Of a stretch of 64,000 nt of DNA, positions 8,376 to 16,728 are shown one piece after another. Origin of the DNA: UBA8437 sp964646205 (lineage in GTDB: Bacteria > Planctomycetota > Planctomycetia > Planctomycetales > Planctomycetaceae); NCBI GenBank assembly GCA_964646205.1, contig CAZYAZ010000024.1:1-64000 (forward strand), given 5' to 3'. The notes beneath the pieces were generated by a model. That model saw nothing but the letters and a program-made list of their open reading frames with translations, was not told where the DNA came from and ran no database searches. The position numbers and the translations under genes are program-made. Within the stretch, counting starts at the first letter, position 1, and each line of letters begins with the position of its first letter.

Positions 8376-9410
8376 TCATACCTGTGGCACCATTGAACGC
8401 GTGGAACTGAACAGCCCCAGCCCCACTCCGAGACCCCCGACGATGGCCATCAACCACAACAATCCCGGCCAATGGTAACTCCCGCCCTCACTCACCTTCA
8501 CCACCATCTCACCCGGGGATGCCGAGGAACGCTCGGCGTGCAGGTGCAGGGTGTAGGTCCCTGGAGGCACGGCGGCCAGATAACCAACCTCCCGGGCCTC
8601 GAAAGTCTCATCATTTTCCCGGGCATCGGTGCGTCCGTGAAACTCTCGCAACCTCAGCGAGACCCCCTGTTGCCGCAACGTCGTCTCGTTGTGCAACCTG
8701 CCCTCGATTGAGAGCCAAGCGTTGTCCAGGCCGGCTTCGACCGAAACCGCCACCGGCCGTTCCGACGTCAACTCGAACGGACGGCTCACAAAGTCACCCT
8801 CTGCCGCAAAACTGGCCGGCGCGGTCGCCGACACCATCTTGGGCCCCGGGCGGTAGTCACCCAACTGCAGGATCACTCCATCGTCGTCGCCGCGACCACC
8901 CTTCTGCTCCTCGTCCAACAACCGCTCCAGGTTCGATCCGGTCAGCGTCCAACGCCGACCCGACCCGGTTTCCAGAAGATCGAGTCGGCCGCGACTCGCC
9001 ATCAGGCTGGCCCAGTTCCAGTCGGCGACGGTCGCTTCCAGTGGTGTGACTGTCAGGGGATTCAAAATCGCGAACATCTGCCCCGATTCACCCAGGCTGC
9101 ACCGCGGTGCGACCGCCGGGCGGGATGCGGCAGAATCTGTTTCTGTCGCGCCTGATTTCGGACGCCTGGCCCAATCCAGGTAGCGATCGACCTCGTACTG
9201 CCTGGACGCGTCCAGCACCTGCATCTTCCCGGTCACTGCAGCCCTTACCATGTCGTCCCCGGCAAAACGAAACTCCTCCCGCAACACTTCCCTGTCCACA
9301 TAGGCAAGCGACAACATCACGCCGACGGCAAGGTAACCGCCAAGCACCCACACTGTCAGTGAAAAGAATTTTGGGCGAACTCCAGACGAACAGTCCATCG
9401 TGTCACTCAC
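8376..9410 (-). CDS. Two-anchor membrane protein of the polyamine operon, unknown function
   Basis: About 344 residues from a GTG preceded by AAGAGG (five bases); a longer reading would cover the small gene upstream. One membrane helix near the N-terminus (FFSLTVWVLGGYLAVGVMLS) and one near the C-terminus (WPGLLWLMAIVGGLGVGLGLF) bracket a soluble region of about 260 residues. The last part of that region has beta-rich segments such as PFELTSERPVAVSVEAGL and VPPGTYTLHLHAERS, suggesting an extracytoplasmic beta-sandwich. I do not recognise a named family. A related gene often accompanies DUF4178 and DUF350, but I state this from memory only. About 138 bases separate it from the DUF350 start. 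Confidence 0.72.
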   Translation of the reverse strand: MSDTMDCSSGVRPKFFSLTVWVLGGYLAVGVMLSLAYVDREVLREEFRFAGDDMVRAAVTGKMQVLDASRQYEVDRYLDWARRPKSGATETDSAASRPAVAPRCSLGESGQMFAILNPLTVTPLEATVADWNWASLMASRGRLDLLETGSGRRWTLTGSNLERLLDEEQKGGRGDDDGVILQLGDYRPGPKMVSATAPASFAAEGDFVSRPFELTSERPVAVSVEAGLDNAWLSIEGRLHNETTLRQQGVSLRLREFHGRTDARENDETFEAREVGYLAAVPPGTYTLHLHAERSSASPGEMVVKVSEGGSYHWPGLLWLMAIVGGLGVGLGLFSSTRSMVPQV

Positions 9411-9456
9411 CTTGGCCTCTTCAGAACACTCCACGTTGTCCTCACCCACCAGGGAT

Positions 9457-9615
9457 TCACTTGCCCCAGCCGGACCCACCGTAGGACCGGTAGCCTCCTC
9501 CACCGCCCGAACCACCGAAATCCACTTTCGGCGGTTTCCAACCGGCGGCAGCCGAAAGGGCATAAAACCCCAGCACTCCAGCTGCAAAAATTATGTAAAG
9601 AGTTTTCAGTGTCAT
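9457..9615 (-). CDS. Small glycine-rich single-helix membrane protein (52 aa)
   Basis: A short gene read directly from the minus strand: ATG, 52 codons, TGA. It starts with a membrane helix (MTLKTLYIIFAAGVLGFYAL) and ends in a glycine- and aromatic-rich tail (VDFGGSGGGGGYRSYGGSGW). It begins 21 bases after the DUF4178 gene stop, with GGAAAG seven bases upstream, and ends 46 bases before the next start. The helix-plus-Gly-tail composition, tight spacing and orientation make it a real operon member. Function unknown; the tail could mediate assembly or low-complexity interactions at the membrane. Confidence 0.72.
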   Translation of the reverse strand: MTLKTLYIIFAAGVLGFYALSAAAGWKPPKVDFGGSGGGGGYRSYGGSGWGK

Positions 9616-9636
9616 GCGTGTTCTTTCCGGTTATTT

Positions 9637-11244
9637 TCACTCACTCGCCTGTAACCACGCCGGACAGTAGTCGCTCTCTGACCACCGACTCTTCTCATAC
9701 GCAAAGTGCAGCATCAGCGTGAGCACCCCGGGCACCGACAACGCAAACCACGCCCACATCAATCGGCCGACAGCATGTGCGTCGCCCATTGCCCCGGCGA
9801 TCAATGCCATAAAAATCGCCCCCAGCATCATGGCGGCCCACGGTGCGTAGATTTGCTTCATCGTAAACGGTTGATTCGGAGCCGGCTGATCGAAGGAGAA
9901 CTGGTCCGTAAATTTCGCTTTATCCAGACCAAACCCAGCGCCCACTTCCGACGCCTTGATGTATTCCAATTTCGTGAAGCTGATCTCGCGAGATTTCCCA
10001 CTGACCGTTGACAGTGACTTCCCACGAACCTCCTTTGAGATTTCACGTGACACCATAAACGGGGGCCGCACGTAGTCGGCAGCCTCGACCGTCTCGTCCT
10101 TCTCCACTCGCCAGTAAAACTCCCCCAGCACCACGTCCACCGTCGCCTTGTATTTGTCGAACATCCTGTACTTGACTCCGTCGCAGTGGATCTCGACGCC
10201 CGAACCTGCACCGCCGGCAATCTGGCCACCGGAAACCGCTGTCCCCACGCTCCAGTGCCCGTTGCTCTCTACCAACCAGTAGTACGGCCGCCCCTTGGCC
10301 CACAGCAGGTACTCCGACCACGGGTAGACGACCCCCGCGTATCGCATAGACCGCCTCAGGTAGCCAATCACCGTAAACTTGACCCCCTGCAGTTCCCCTT
10401 CGCTGCCCAGAGGGATTCGGGGCTTGTGTGCAGGCTTCCCCAACTCTTCCAGAAACTTCAATTTTCCGTCATTGACCGCGTGAAGAGCCCCACAATATTG
10501 ACAAGCGATTCGCTGCGACGCTCCGGGATCCTGGATCGTCAATGGCCCGGCGCAACTCGGACAGTTGACCGATTGAGCTCCAACCTGTGCCGCCGCTTCT
10601 ACCACCACGGGATTGTCGGCCAGCCCAAGTTGCTCGAGCGTCACCTCGCGGCCACCGAACACCGCGGGTGGAGTCTCGCCGTAATCAATAGTTGCGAATT
10701 TCTGGCCCTTTCCTTGCAGGTCGATGTAAGCCACCAGTTGCCCCAACTGTGGAACAAACGGCAATTCTCCCTCGGCCGCCGAAACCGACGCTTCATCGAT
10801 CTCCACCGCGGTCATCCCACCCGCTCGCGGAATCGTGATCACCTGCCCCAGCTCGCACTCCTCGGGCGACGCGGGAATCTCTGAAGCTTCGGAGGCGGGC
10901 GGTTGACGGAAGGTCAGGTTGAGTCGGCCCTGTGCCTCGGACAACCAGCCCCACCGCTTGCCGCCCTGGAACGCCAGGTACCATTCGTTCCAGGTCCCGC
11001 CCGCGCTGTGCTGCAACTGCGTGCGACCGGTTATCTCGAATGCCGCGCCCTTGTGTCGCCCCCTGATCCCCACCTTGAGTGGTGTGCGGGTGGGAGCAAT
11101 ATCACTGACCTTACCGTATCTCTCCAGCGCCCCATCGCCACGTCCGACCAGCGACTGGCAACTCTCACACACCGCCACCAACGATGACCCAATCGAAAAC
11201 TCGACCGCAGATCCACAGGACGGACAGTTGGTTGAGGCCACCAC
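9637..11244 (-). CDS. Zinc-ribbon / DUF4178 duplication protein, C-terminal membrane anchor
   Basis: 535 residues with an internal duplication. Repeat one has a zinc ribbon (CPSCG at residues 7-11, then CESC) and a DUF4178-like domain including GRTQLQHSAGGTWNEWYLAF and GWLSEAQG. Repeat two starts with CPSCAGPLTI and CQYCG, then YLRRSMRYAGVVYPWSEYLL and YYWLVESNGHWS. Two hydrophobic helices close the protein (about 465-520). DUF4178 proteins travel with DUF350 and SpeE/SpeD; their activity is unknown. It begins 21 bases after speD. The twin zinc ribbons suggest a scaffold or sensor at the inner membrane, which is an inference. Confidence 0.82.
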   Translation of the reverse strand: MVASTNCPSCGSAVEFSIGSSLVAVCESCQSLVGRGDGALERYGKVSDIAPTRTPLKVGIRGRHKGAAFEITGRTQLQHSAGGTWNEWYLAFQGGKRWGWLSEAQGRLNLTFRQPPASEASEIPASPEECELGQVITIPRAGGMTAVEIDEASVSAAEGELPFVPQLGQLVAYIDLQGKGQKFATIDYGETPPAVFGGREVTLEQLGLADNPVVVEAAAQVGAQSVNCPSCAGPLTIQDPGASQRIACQYCGALHAVNDGKLKFLEELGKPAHKPRIPLGSEGELQGVKFTVIGYLRRSMRYAGVVYPWSEYLLWAKGRPYYWLVESNGHWSVGTAVSGGQIAGGAGSGVEIHCDGVKYRMFDKYKATVDVVLGEFYWRVEKDETVEAADYVRPPFMVSREISKEVRGKSLSTVSGKSREISFTKLEYIKASEVGAGFGLDKAKFTDQFSFDQPAPNQPFTMKQIYAPWAAMMLGAIFMALIAGAMGDAHAVGRLMWAWFALSVPGVLTLMLHFAYEKSRWSESDYCPAWLQASE

Positions 11245-11265
11245 GATGCGAACTCTCCTATCGAA

Positions 11266-11667
11266 TCAGACGGTTGGGTGTGCAGCCAGGTTGCCGGTCG
11301 CCCTGGACAACGTAGCATCTCCGACCTGCACGCCACGCTCGATCTCTCGCACCTCGATTCGACCGGGTGCAAAAATCTCTTTAAAGACGGCGACGGCCCG
11401 ACGCGGAATCGTCAGCGTGCCACAGGTGAAGACGTCCGCAGCCATGTAGCCGTATTCCGGCCAGCTGTGTAGCGACAAATGACTCTCGGCCAACACCGCC
11501 AGTCCGGTGACCCCCTGTGGGCTGTACCGGTGAACATGCGATTTCACCAGCGTCGCTCCAATTGCGACCACCGCCTCGTCGATCGCCCGTTCGACGATTT
11601 CCACATCGTCGATCCGGGAGTCGCAACCCCACATTTCCACCAGAAGATGGCGCCCCAACGAGGCCAT
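11266..11667 (-). CDS. speD: S-adenosylmethionine decarboxylase proenzyme (prokaryotic class)
   Basis: 133 residues, the usual size of the small bacterial enzyme. It makes decarboxylated SAM, the aminopropyl donor for spermidine synthase. The self-processing site is Glu61-Ser62 in LAESHLSLHSWPEYGYMA; Ser62 becomes the pyruvoyl group, with His67 and Cys82 (VFTCG) as the partner residues. The first gene of the operon, it is transcribed away from the mscS-like gene. A purine-rich AAAAAGGGG lies upstream of the ATG. Confidence 0.93.
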   Translation of the reverse strand: MASLGRHLLVEMWGCDSRIDDVEIVERAIDEAVVAIGATLVKSHVHRYSPQGVTGLAVLAESHLSLHSWPEYGYMAADVFTCGTLTIPRRAVAVFKEIFAPGRIEVREIERGVQVGDATLSRATGNLAAHPTV

Positions 11668-11763
11668 GACCGGGTCCCCTTTTTAATGCGGAAGTAGCAT
11701 ACCCAAGTCCGGCCACGACTCACACCCGAAACCCCCAAAAGCCGCCTATTCGCGTCTCCCACA

Positions 11764-11811
11764 CGAAACTATAGTCTCGCCACTTCACAAACCCGCCGAT
11801 CCATAGTTTCG
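11764..11811. promoter_or_regulatory. Inverted repeat in the speD / mscS divergent promoter region
   Basis: CGAAACTAT (11764-11772) and ATAGTTTCG (11803-11811) are exact inverted 9-mers, 30 bases apart. The left arm adjoins ACTATAGT, an eight-base palindrome containing a TATAGT hexamer readable as a -10 element on either strand. It may be an operator or a hairpin in the channel gene leader. No regulator gene is adjacent; support is the symmetry alone. Confidence 0.35.
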
Positions 11812-11842
11812 CACACTCACCGCCAGATGAGGAGACAGTTCG

Positions 11843-12550
11843 ATGCTTGAGGCCGCCGCCGAGTCACCCACGCCCGCCGTCACTCAACCCACCGCGACGG
11901 CCTACGACTTGTTCGGCCAGATCCAGGAAATGGCTGTGGAATTCGCACCGAAACTTGGTGCAGCAATCGGGGTCTACGTGTTGTTCCTGATCGGCGGCAA
12001 ATTGCTGATGAAGGTCATCTGCCGCATGGGGCAGAGCAACAAGATCGACGACGAACTGTCGAATTTCCTGGGGCGTTCGGTCAAGGTCGGCATGATGCTC
12101 TTTGGAGCCGTCTCGGCTTTCGGCACACTAGGTATTGATGTCGGCGCCCTGATTGCTGGCCTGGGACTGACCGGTTTCGCACTTGGTTTTGCACTCAAGG
12201 ACACGATCTCCAACCTGCTGGCCGGAATCATGGTGATCATTTACAAGCCGTTCGATCAGAACGACATCATCCTCGTCGGCAAGTACGAAGGCCGTGTCCG
12301 CTCAATTGACCTGCGCTACACAGTGTTGGATTACAACGACCGGATCGTTTACGTCCCAAACTCGAAACTGTTCGTCGACTCAATCGTCGTTGATGACGAC
12401 GGAAAAGCAGCGGCCGCAGAAGCGGCAGCCGCGGCTGAAGCTGCAGCGGCCGAAGCGGCAGCGGCAGCGAAGGCCGAGGCCGAGGCGGCAGCAGGGGCCA
12501 CCGGCGCCAGCCCAGACCCAACCCCAGGACCATCCCCTACAACCCCCTAA
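11843..12550 (+). CDS. Mechanosensitive channel of the MscS family, shortened, with Ala/Glu tail
   Basis: 235 residues; the ribosome site AGGAG is eight bases before the ATG. Three membrane helices: about 33-60, about 70-95 and the pore helix ALIAGLGLTGFALGFALKDT. NLLAGIMVIIYKPFDQND and LRYTVLDYNDRIVYVPNSKLF match the MscS beta domain. After residue 186 the normal alpha/beta cytoplasmic domain (about 80-90 residues) is missing; instead there is a low-complexity Ala/Glu/Lys stretch and a Pro-rich end. MscS channels release solutes on hypo-osmotic shock. Whether this one gates normally without the vestibule is unclear. No frameshift is needed to explain the shape. Confidence 0.85.
   Translation: MLEAAAESPTPAVTQPTATAYDLFGQIQEMAVEFAPKLGAAIGVYVLFLIGGKLLMKVICRMGQSNKIDDELSNFLGRSVKVGMMLFGAVSAFGTLGIDVGALIAGLGLTGFALGFALKDTISNLLAGIMVIIYKPFDQNDIILVGKYEGRVRSIDLRYTVLDYNDRIVYVPNSKLFVDSIVVDDDGKAAAAEAAAAAEAAAAEAAAAAKAEAEAAAGATGASPDPTPGPSPTTP
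12407..12499 (+). repeat. Low-complexity GCx/GAx (Ala/Glu) codon tract
   Basis: Codons for alanine with interspersed glutamate and lysine, in an approximate five-codon rhythm (for example AEAAAAAEAAAAEAAAAAKA). It encodes a probably helical tail of the MscS-like channel. Such tracts vary easily by slippage. Confidence 0.75.
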
Positions 12551-12625
12551 GCCTTGAAATCAACCGGGCACCGTCCTAAATTCGGGGATTGCAGTAGCGG
12601 CGGATTGTCTTCGGAGAAATACGGA

Positions 12626-13234
12626 ATGGGTCGGCACACCGGACCAAAAGCACGCATCAACCGGCGCCTTGGCGCTATGATTTTCGAGAGTTCCGGAGCG
12701 GTTCGCGCGGCCGAACGCCGCGACTACCCGCCGGGGATGTCACAACGTCGCCGCAAACCCTCCAACTATGCTCTCGGACTGCTCGAGAAGCAGAAGATCA
12801 AATACTACTACGGACTTCGCGAACGGCAGCTGCGACGATATTTCGATGCAGCCAAACGTCTGCAGGGAAACACCGGTGAGCAACTTCTGGTCCTCTGCGA
12901 ACGTCGCCTCGACAATGTGATTCGTCGCGCCGGATTCGCCGACACGCGTCCCCAGGCTCGACAGGGCGCCGCCCATGGGCATTTCCAGGTCAACGGACGC
13001 ACCGTCACCGTTCCATCCATCCGGATCAACGCCGGTGACGTGATTTCGGTGCGGAACCGCCCCAACCTGAAATCACTGTATTCGTTGCTGATTGATTCCG
13101 GACCGGCCAACGACACCGACTGGATCGAAGTCGACACTGACGGCCTGACCGCCACGGTCACGGCGCTGCCCACCCCCGAAGACGTCAGCCTGCCAGTCGA
13201 CGTCGGAAAGGTCGTGGCCTTCCTGTCTCGGTAG
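12626..13234 (+). CDS. rpsD: 30S ribosomal protein S4
   Basis: 202 residues from the ATG of MGRHTGPKARINRRLG, which has GGAG eight bases upstream; the frame remains open 24 codons further but that part has no S4 similarity. S4 is a primary 16S rRNA-binding protein. The visible S4 RNA-binding domain is ERRLDNVIRRAGFADTRPQA, then HGHFQVNGRTVTVPSIRINA, then GDVISVRN. PPGMSQRRRKPSNYALGLLEKQ is the standard linker. It stands apart from the usual rpsM-rpsK-rpoA cluster. Confidence 0.95.
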   Translation: MGRHTGPKARINRRLGAMIFESSGAVRAAERRDYPPGMSQRRRKPSNYALGLLEKQKIKYYYGLRERQLRRYFDAAKRLQGNTGEQLLVLCERRLDNVIRRAGFADTRPQARQGAAHGHFQVNGRTVTVPSIRINAGDVISVRNRPNLKSLYSLLIDSGPANDTDWIEVDTDGLTATVTALPTPEDVSLPVDVGKVVAFLSR

Positions 13235-13280
13235 AACAATCCCCGCCTCGTCAACGCGACCGGCCAACTGGCCCGAACCG

Positions 13281-13901
13281 ATGACAAATTCAAGCCCCAC
13301 CACGATCCTGCTTTTCGGTCCACCCGGCAGTGGAAAGGGCACACAGGGGGTTGTCCTTGGCGGACTTCCCGGATTCTTCCATCTCTCCAGCGGAGAGATT
13401 TTCCGCAGCCTGGACCCCGATTCCAGTGACGGACGTGCTGTCGCTGCACACACCTCCGGTGGAAACCTCGTTCCGGACGACTTCACCGTCGACTTGTGGC
13501 GAAAAAAACTCGCCACCTGTATCGCGGAGGGTACGTTTGACCCGACGAGCCAGATCCTGCTGCTGGATGGAATCCCAAGAAACATCGCACAGTGCGAATT
13601 GATCTCGGCGGATGTCGATGTCCAACTCGTCCTGCACCTGGCGGGCTCCGACTTTGAACCTCTGGTGCAGCGAATCCTCGACCGCGGCCTTCGGCAGGGA
13701 CGGCCCGACGACGCCGACGAGACGGTCGTGAGGCACCGCTTCACGGTTTACCAGTCCGAATCGGCTCCTGCCCTCGATTACTACTCGGGTGAATTGCTCG
13801 TCAACGTGGACCCCATCGGCCTGCCCGGTGAGGTGCTCGGCCGAGTCCTCGAGCAGGTGCTTCCGGTGCAGCAGCGTTTTTTGGGAGCCGCCGTCACCTG
13901 A
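13281..13901 (+). CDS. adk: Adenylate kinase, short type
   Basis: 206 residues; interconverts ATP+AMP and 2 ADP. P-loop GPPGSGKGTQ at residues 13-22, AMP-site FHLSSGEIFRSL, the substrate segment LLLDGIPRN (usually DGFPRT) and RGLRQGRPDDADETVVRHR, which carries the catalytic arginines and Asp pair. The LID is short with no zinc-finger cysteines. It follows rpsD by 46 bases. Variation in the AMP motif leaves some doubt about strict adenylate specificity. Confidence 0.86.
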   Translation: MTNSSPTTILLFGPPGSGKGTQGVVLGGLPGFFHLSSGEIFRSLDPDSSDGRAVAAHTSGGNLVPDDFTVDLWRKKLATCIAEGTFDPTSQILLLDGIPRNIAQCELISADVDVQLVLHLAGSDFEPLVQRILDRGLRQGRPDDADETVVRHRFTVYQSESAPALDYYSGELLVNVDPIGLPGEVLGRVLEQVLPVQQRFLGAAVT

Positions 13902-13933
13902 TTCGCGACCCGGCGCGGTCGTTGTCGCTTCCG

Positions 13934-16669
13934 TCACTGCGGATCCATCAACGACTTTCGGATACTGTCGAGTTTTTCGAGCGCCGCCAGCGGGGTCATG
14001 GATTCGATGTCCATGCCGCGAATTTCCTCCAGCAACGGGTGCGGCGGCGTCTCGAACAGCGACAACTGCCGGCTGGAGGTCGGATCCGTCGACCGCATCG
14101 GCATCCGTGAATGCCCCTCCTCGTCGAGGTGGTCTGCTTCGAGAGTCTCCAGGATCACCCGCGCGCGGTCGATCACATCACCGGGAACTCCGGCCAACCT
14201 CGCGACGTGAATCCCGTAACTTTTGTCTGCAGACCCTTCGACAATCTTGTGCAGAAACACGACCTCCTCGTCCTGCTCGTGAACCACGACGTTCAGGTTC
14301 ACCGCACCGGTCAACGTCCGTGTCAACTCGGTCAATTCATGGTAGTGCGTCGCAAAGAGCGTTCGGCACCCGACCCGGTCATGGAGATGCTCGGTGATAG
14401 CCCAGGCCAGGGAAATCCCATCGTAGGTGCTGGTACCGCGGCCGATCTCGTCGAGCACAACCAGGCTGTGGCCGGTGGCGGCATTGAGAATCCTGGCTGT
14501 TTCGGTCATCTCAACCATGAACGTACTCTGGCCCTTGCTCAATTCGTCACTGGCCCCCACGCGAGCAAACACCCGATCCACCACACCAACTCGTGCCTCG
14601 CTGGCAGGCACGAACGACCCCATCTGCGCCAGAATTGTCACCAGGGCCGCCTGGCGAATGTAAGTACTCTTACCGGCCATGTTGGGCCCGGTAATTATCT
14701 GCACGTGTCCCGCACTTCCGCCCACTCGCACATCATTGGGTACGAATTCACCGGTCGGCTGGATCCGATCCAGCACCGGATGGCGACTCTCCCGCAAATC
14801 GAGGACTGGTTCGTCGGTCAATTCTGGTCGGCAGTATCCACGCGACGACGCCAGGACGCCCAGCCCGTTCAGAACATCCAACTTCGCCAGGACACCGGCT
14901 GTCGCCTGGAACCGAAGACATTCCGCCCCCAGGGCCTCGCGCAACGTCCCAAAGAACCGTTGTTCGAGCGCCACCGCTTGCTCCTCGGCACGCAACACTT
15001 TCTCCTCGTGCTCCTTCAATTCCGGAGTCACGTACCGTTCCTGGTTCTTCAACGTCTGTTTTCGAATGTACTCGGCGGGCACTTTATCCAACTGGGCGGT
15101 GGTCACCTCCAGGTAGTAGCCAAAGACCTTGTTGAACCCCACCTTCAGGCTCGGAATACCTGTCCGCTCACTCTCACTCGCCTGATACGCGGCTATCCAC
15201 TCCTTACCCCCTCGGGCGAGGTCCCGCAAACGATCCAGTTCCGCATCAAATCCATCTCGAATCATGCCACCGTCGGAAACCAGCAACGGTGGTTCCTCGA
15301 CCAAAGTTGTGGCAATGGCGTCAAGCAGGTCAGCACACAGGTCAAGGTTTTCGTGCATCTGCCGCAGGACGCTCGCCTGGCGGTCCTCCAGCAGCCCCTT
15401 GATCGCCGGCAACCGCGCCAGCGTCCCCGCCAGGCAGCCCAGGTCACGCGGCGACGCGCGTCCGGTCGCCACCCGCGATGTCAACCGCTCCAGATCATAG
15501 ATCCCACGCAACTGGTCACTGACATCTCGGCAGACTGCCGGCAGACCACGAAATTCCTCCACCGCATCCAACCGACCGCCAATCCGAATGGCATCCCTCA
15601 ACGGATTCGACAGCCACTCACCCAGCAACCTTGCCCCCATCGACGTGACCGTCTCGTCAATCACCGCCAACAGGCTGCCCTCGCGGTCGCCGCCGAGTAG
15701 TGTCCGCGTCAACTCCAGGCTGCGCCGCGTGGCCTCATCGATCATCAGGAACCCGTTGCCCGAATGTGGCTCGAGCTTCGAGACGTGCGGCAACGCGCTC
15801 AAATGATTCTCTGCTGCATAATTCAGCAACGCTCCCGCGGCGGTCACGGCCGAGGTGTCGTTGTCACTGAAATCAAAACCTTCCAGCGTCCGCGTACCAA
15901 AATGCTCCAACAGCGTCCGTCGGCACGTCTCCACACCGAATTGCCACGGCGCGCGTCGGGCCAGGCTGATCCCCAACTGGTCGGCCAGCCACCCCACACC
16001 CAATTCGTCGACGGCATCCTCGGCCACGAGACACTCGGCCGGCGACAAGCGGGCCAATTCGTCGGAAAGCTCAGTCAAAGACACCGTGCTTGCCTGAAAC
16101 CGTCCTGTTGACAACTCCAGCCACGCCAGGCCAATCCCGTCACGAGTCGAGGCGACCGACGCCAGGTAGTTGTAACTGCGAGGATCCAGCAGAGCCGGAT
16201 CGGTCAGTGTCCCAGGAGTCACCGTCTGGGTCACCTCACGACGCACCAGGCCCTTGGCCGTTTTCGGGTCTTCCACCTGGTCACAAATCGCCACTCGATA
16301 ACCGGCCCGGATCAGCTTGTGCAGATATCCATCCAACGCGTGATACGGAAACCCGGCCATCGGCACTGGGTTGTCGGAGTTCTTGTCGCGGCTGGTGAGT
16401 GTCAGCCCCAGCACGGGGGACGCCACCTGGGCATCCTCGAAGAACAGCTCGTAAAAATCCCCCATCCGAAACAGCAGCAACGCTTCGGGATTCTGCGCCT
16501 TGACCTCGGTATAACGCTGCATCATCGGCGTCAACTTGGCGCCACCGCCGGACTTCTTGGCCCGGGACTTTTTGGCAGTCTTGCCAGCCCCATCTTCCAC
16601 CGGCGGGTCGGACGAAGCGCCGCCATTCGCCTGTGAATCAACCTGTTCGGGTTTTCCGGAATCCACCAT
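13934..16669 (-). CDS. mutS: DNA mismatch repair protein MutS
   Basis: 911 residues, slightly longer than usual because of a Lys-rich extension of about 45 residues. The mismatch-reading Phe-X-Glu is F72-Y73-E74 in RMGDFYELFFEDA. Connector, core and clamp domains follow. Walker A is GPNMAGKST (661-669), Walker B lies in SLVVLDEIGRGTST, and LFATHYHEL is the switch motif. The ATPase is followed by the helix-turn-helix dimer region. It converges with adk. All catalytic motifs are intact. Confidence 0.97.
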   Translation of the reverse strand: MVDSGKPEQVDSQANGGASSDPPVEDGAGKTAKKSRAKKSGGGAKLTPMMQRYTEVKAQNPEALLLFRMGDFYELFFEDAQVASPVLGLTLTSRDKNSDNPVPMAGFPYHALDGYLHKLIRAGYRVAICDQVEDPKTAKGLVRREVTQTVTPGTLTDPALLDPRSYNYLASVASTRDGIGLAWLELSTGRFQASTVSLTELSDELARLSPAECLVAEDAVDELGVGWLADQLGISLARRAPWQFGVETCRRTLLEHFGTRTLEGFDFSDNDTSAVTAAGALLNYAAENHLSALPHVSKLEPHSGNGFLMIDEATRRSLELTRTLLGGDREGSLLAVIDETVTSMGARLLGEWLSNPLRDAIRIGGRLDAVEEFRGLPAVCRDVSDQLRGIYDLERLTSRVATGRASPRDLGCLAGTLARLPAIKGLLEDRQASVLRQMHENLDLCADLLDAIATTLVEEPPLLVSDGGMIRDGFDAELDRLRDLARGGKEWIAAYQASESERTGIPSLKVGFNKVFGYYLEVTTAQLDKVPAEYIRKQTLKNQERYVTPELKEHEEKVLRAEEQAVALEQRFFGTLREALGAECLRFQATAGVLAKLDVLNGLGVLASSRGYCRPELTDEPVLDLRESRHPVLDRIQPTGEFVPNDVRVGGSAGHVQIITGPNMAGKSTYIRQAALVTILAQMGSFVPASEARVGVVDRVFARVGASDELSKGQSTFMVEMTETARILNAATGHSLVVLDEIGRGTSTYDGISLAWAITEHLHDRVGCRTLFATHYHELTELTRTLTGAVNLNVVVHEQDEEVVFLHKIVEGSADKSYGIHVARLAGVPGDVIDRARVILETLEADHLDEEGHSRMPMRSTDPTSSRQLSLFETPPHPLLEEIRGMDIESMTPLAALEKLDSIRKSLMDPQ

Positions 16670-16728
16670 GACGCCGGTGCCACAAGGGGGAGGGAGGGGT
16701 GGTCAATGAAGAGAGAAATCGACAAACA

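Noticed and set aside
12554..12625. In-frame extension upstream of rpsD
   Set aside because: S4 proteins start with MGRHTGPKAR-like sequence and the ATG at 12626 has a good ribosome site.
14111..15700. 529-codon plus-strand frame
   Set aside because: Runs opposite mutS, whose protein has all catalytic motifs; the plus-strand reading shows only Gln/His/Arg-rich sequence.
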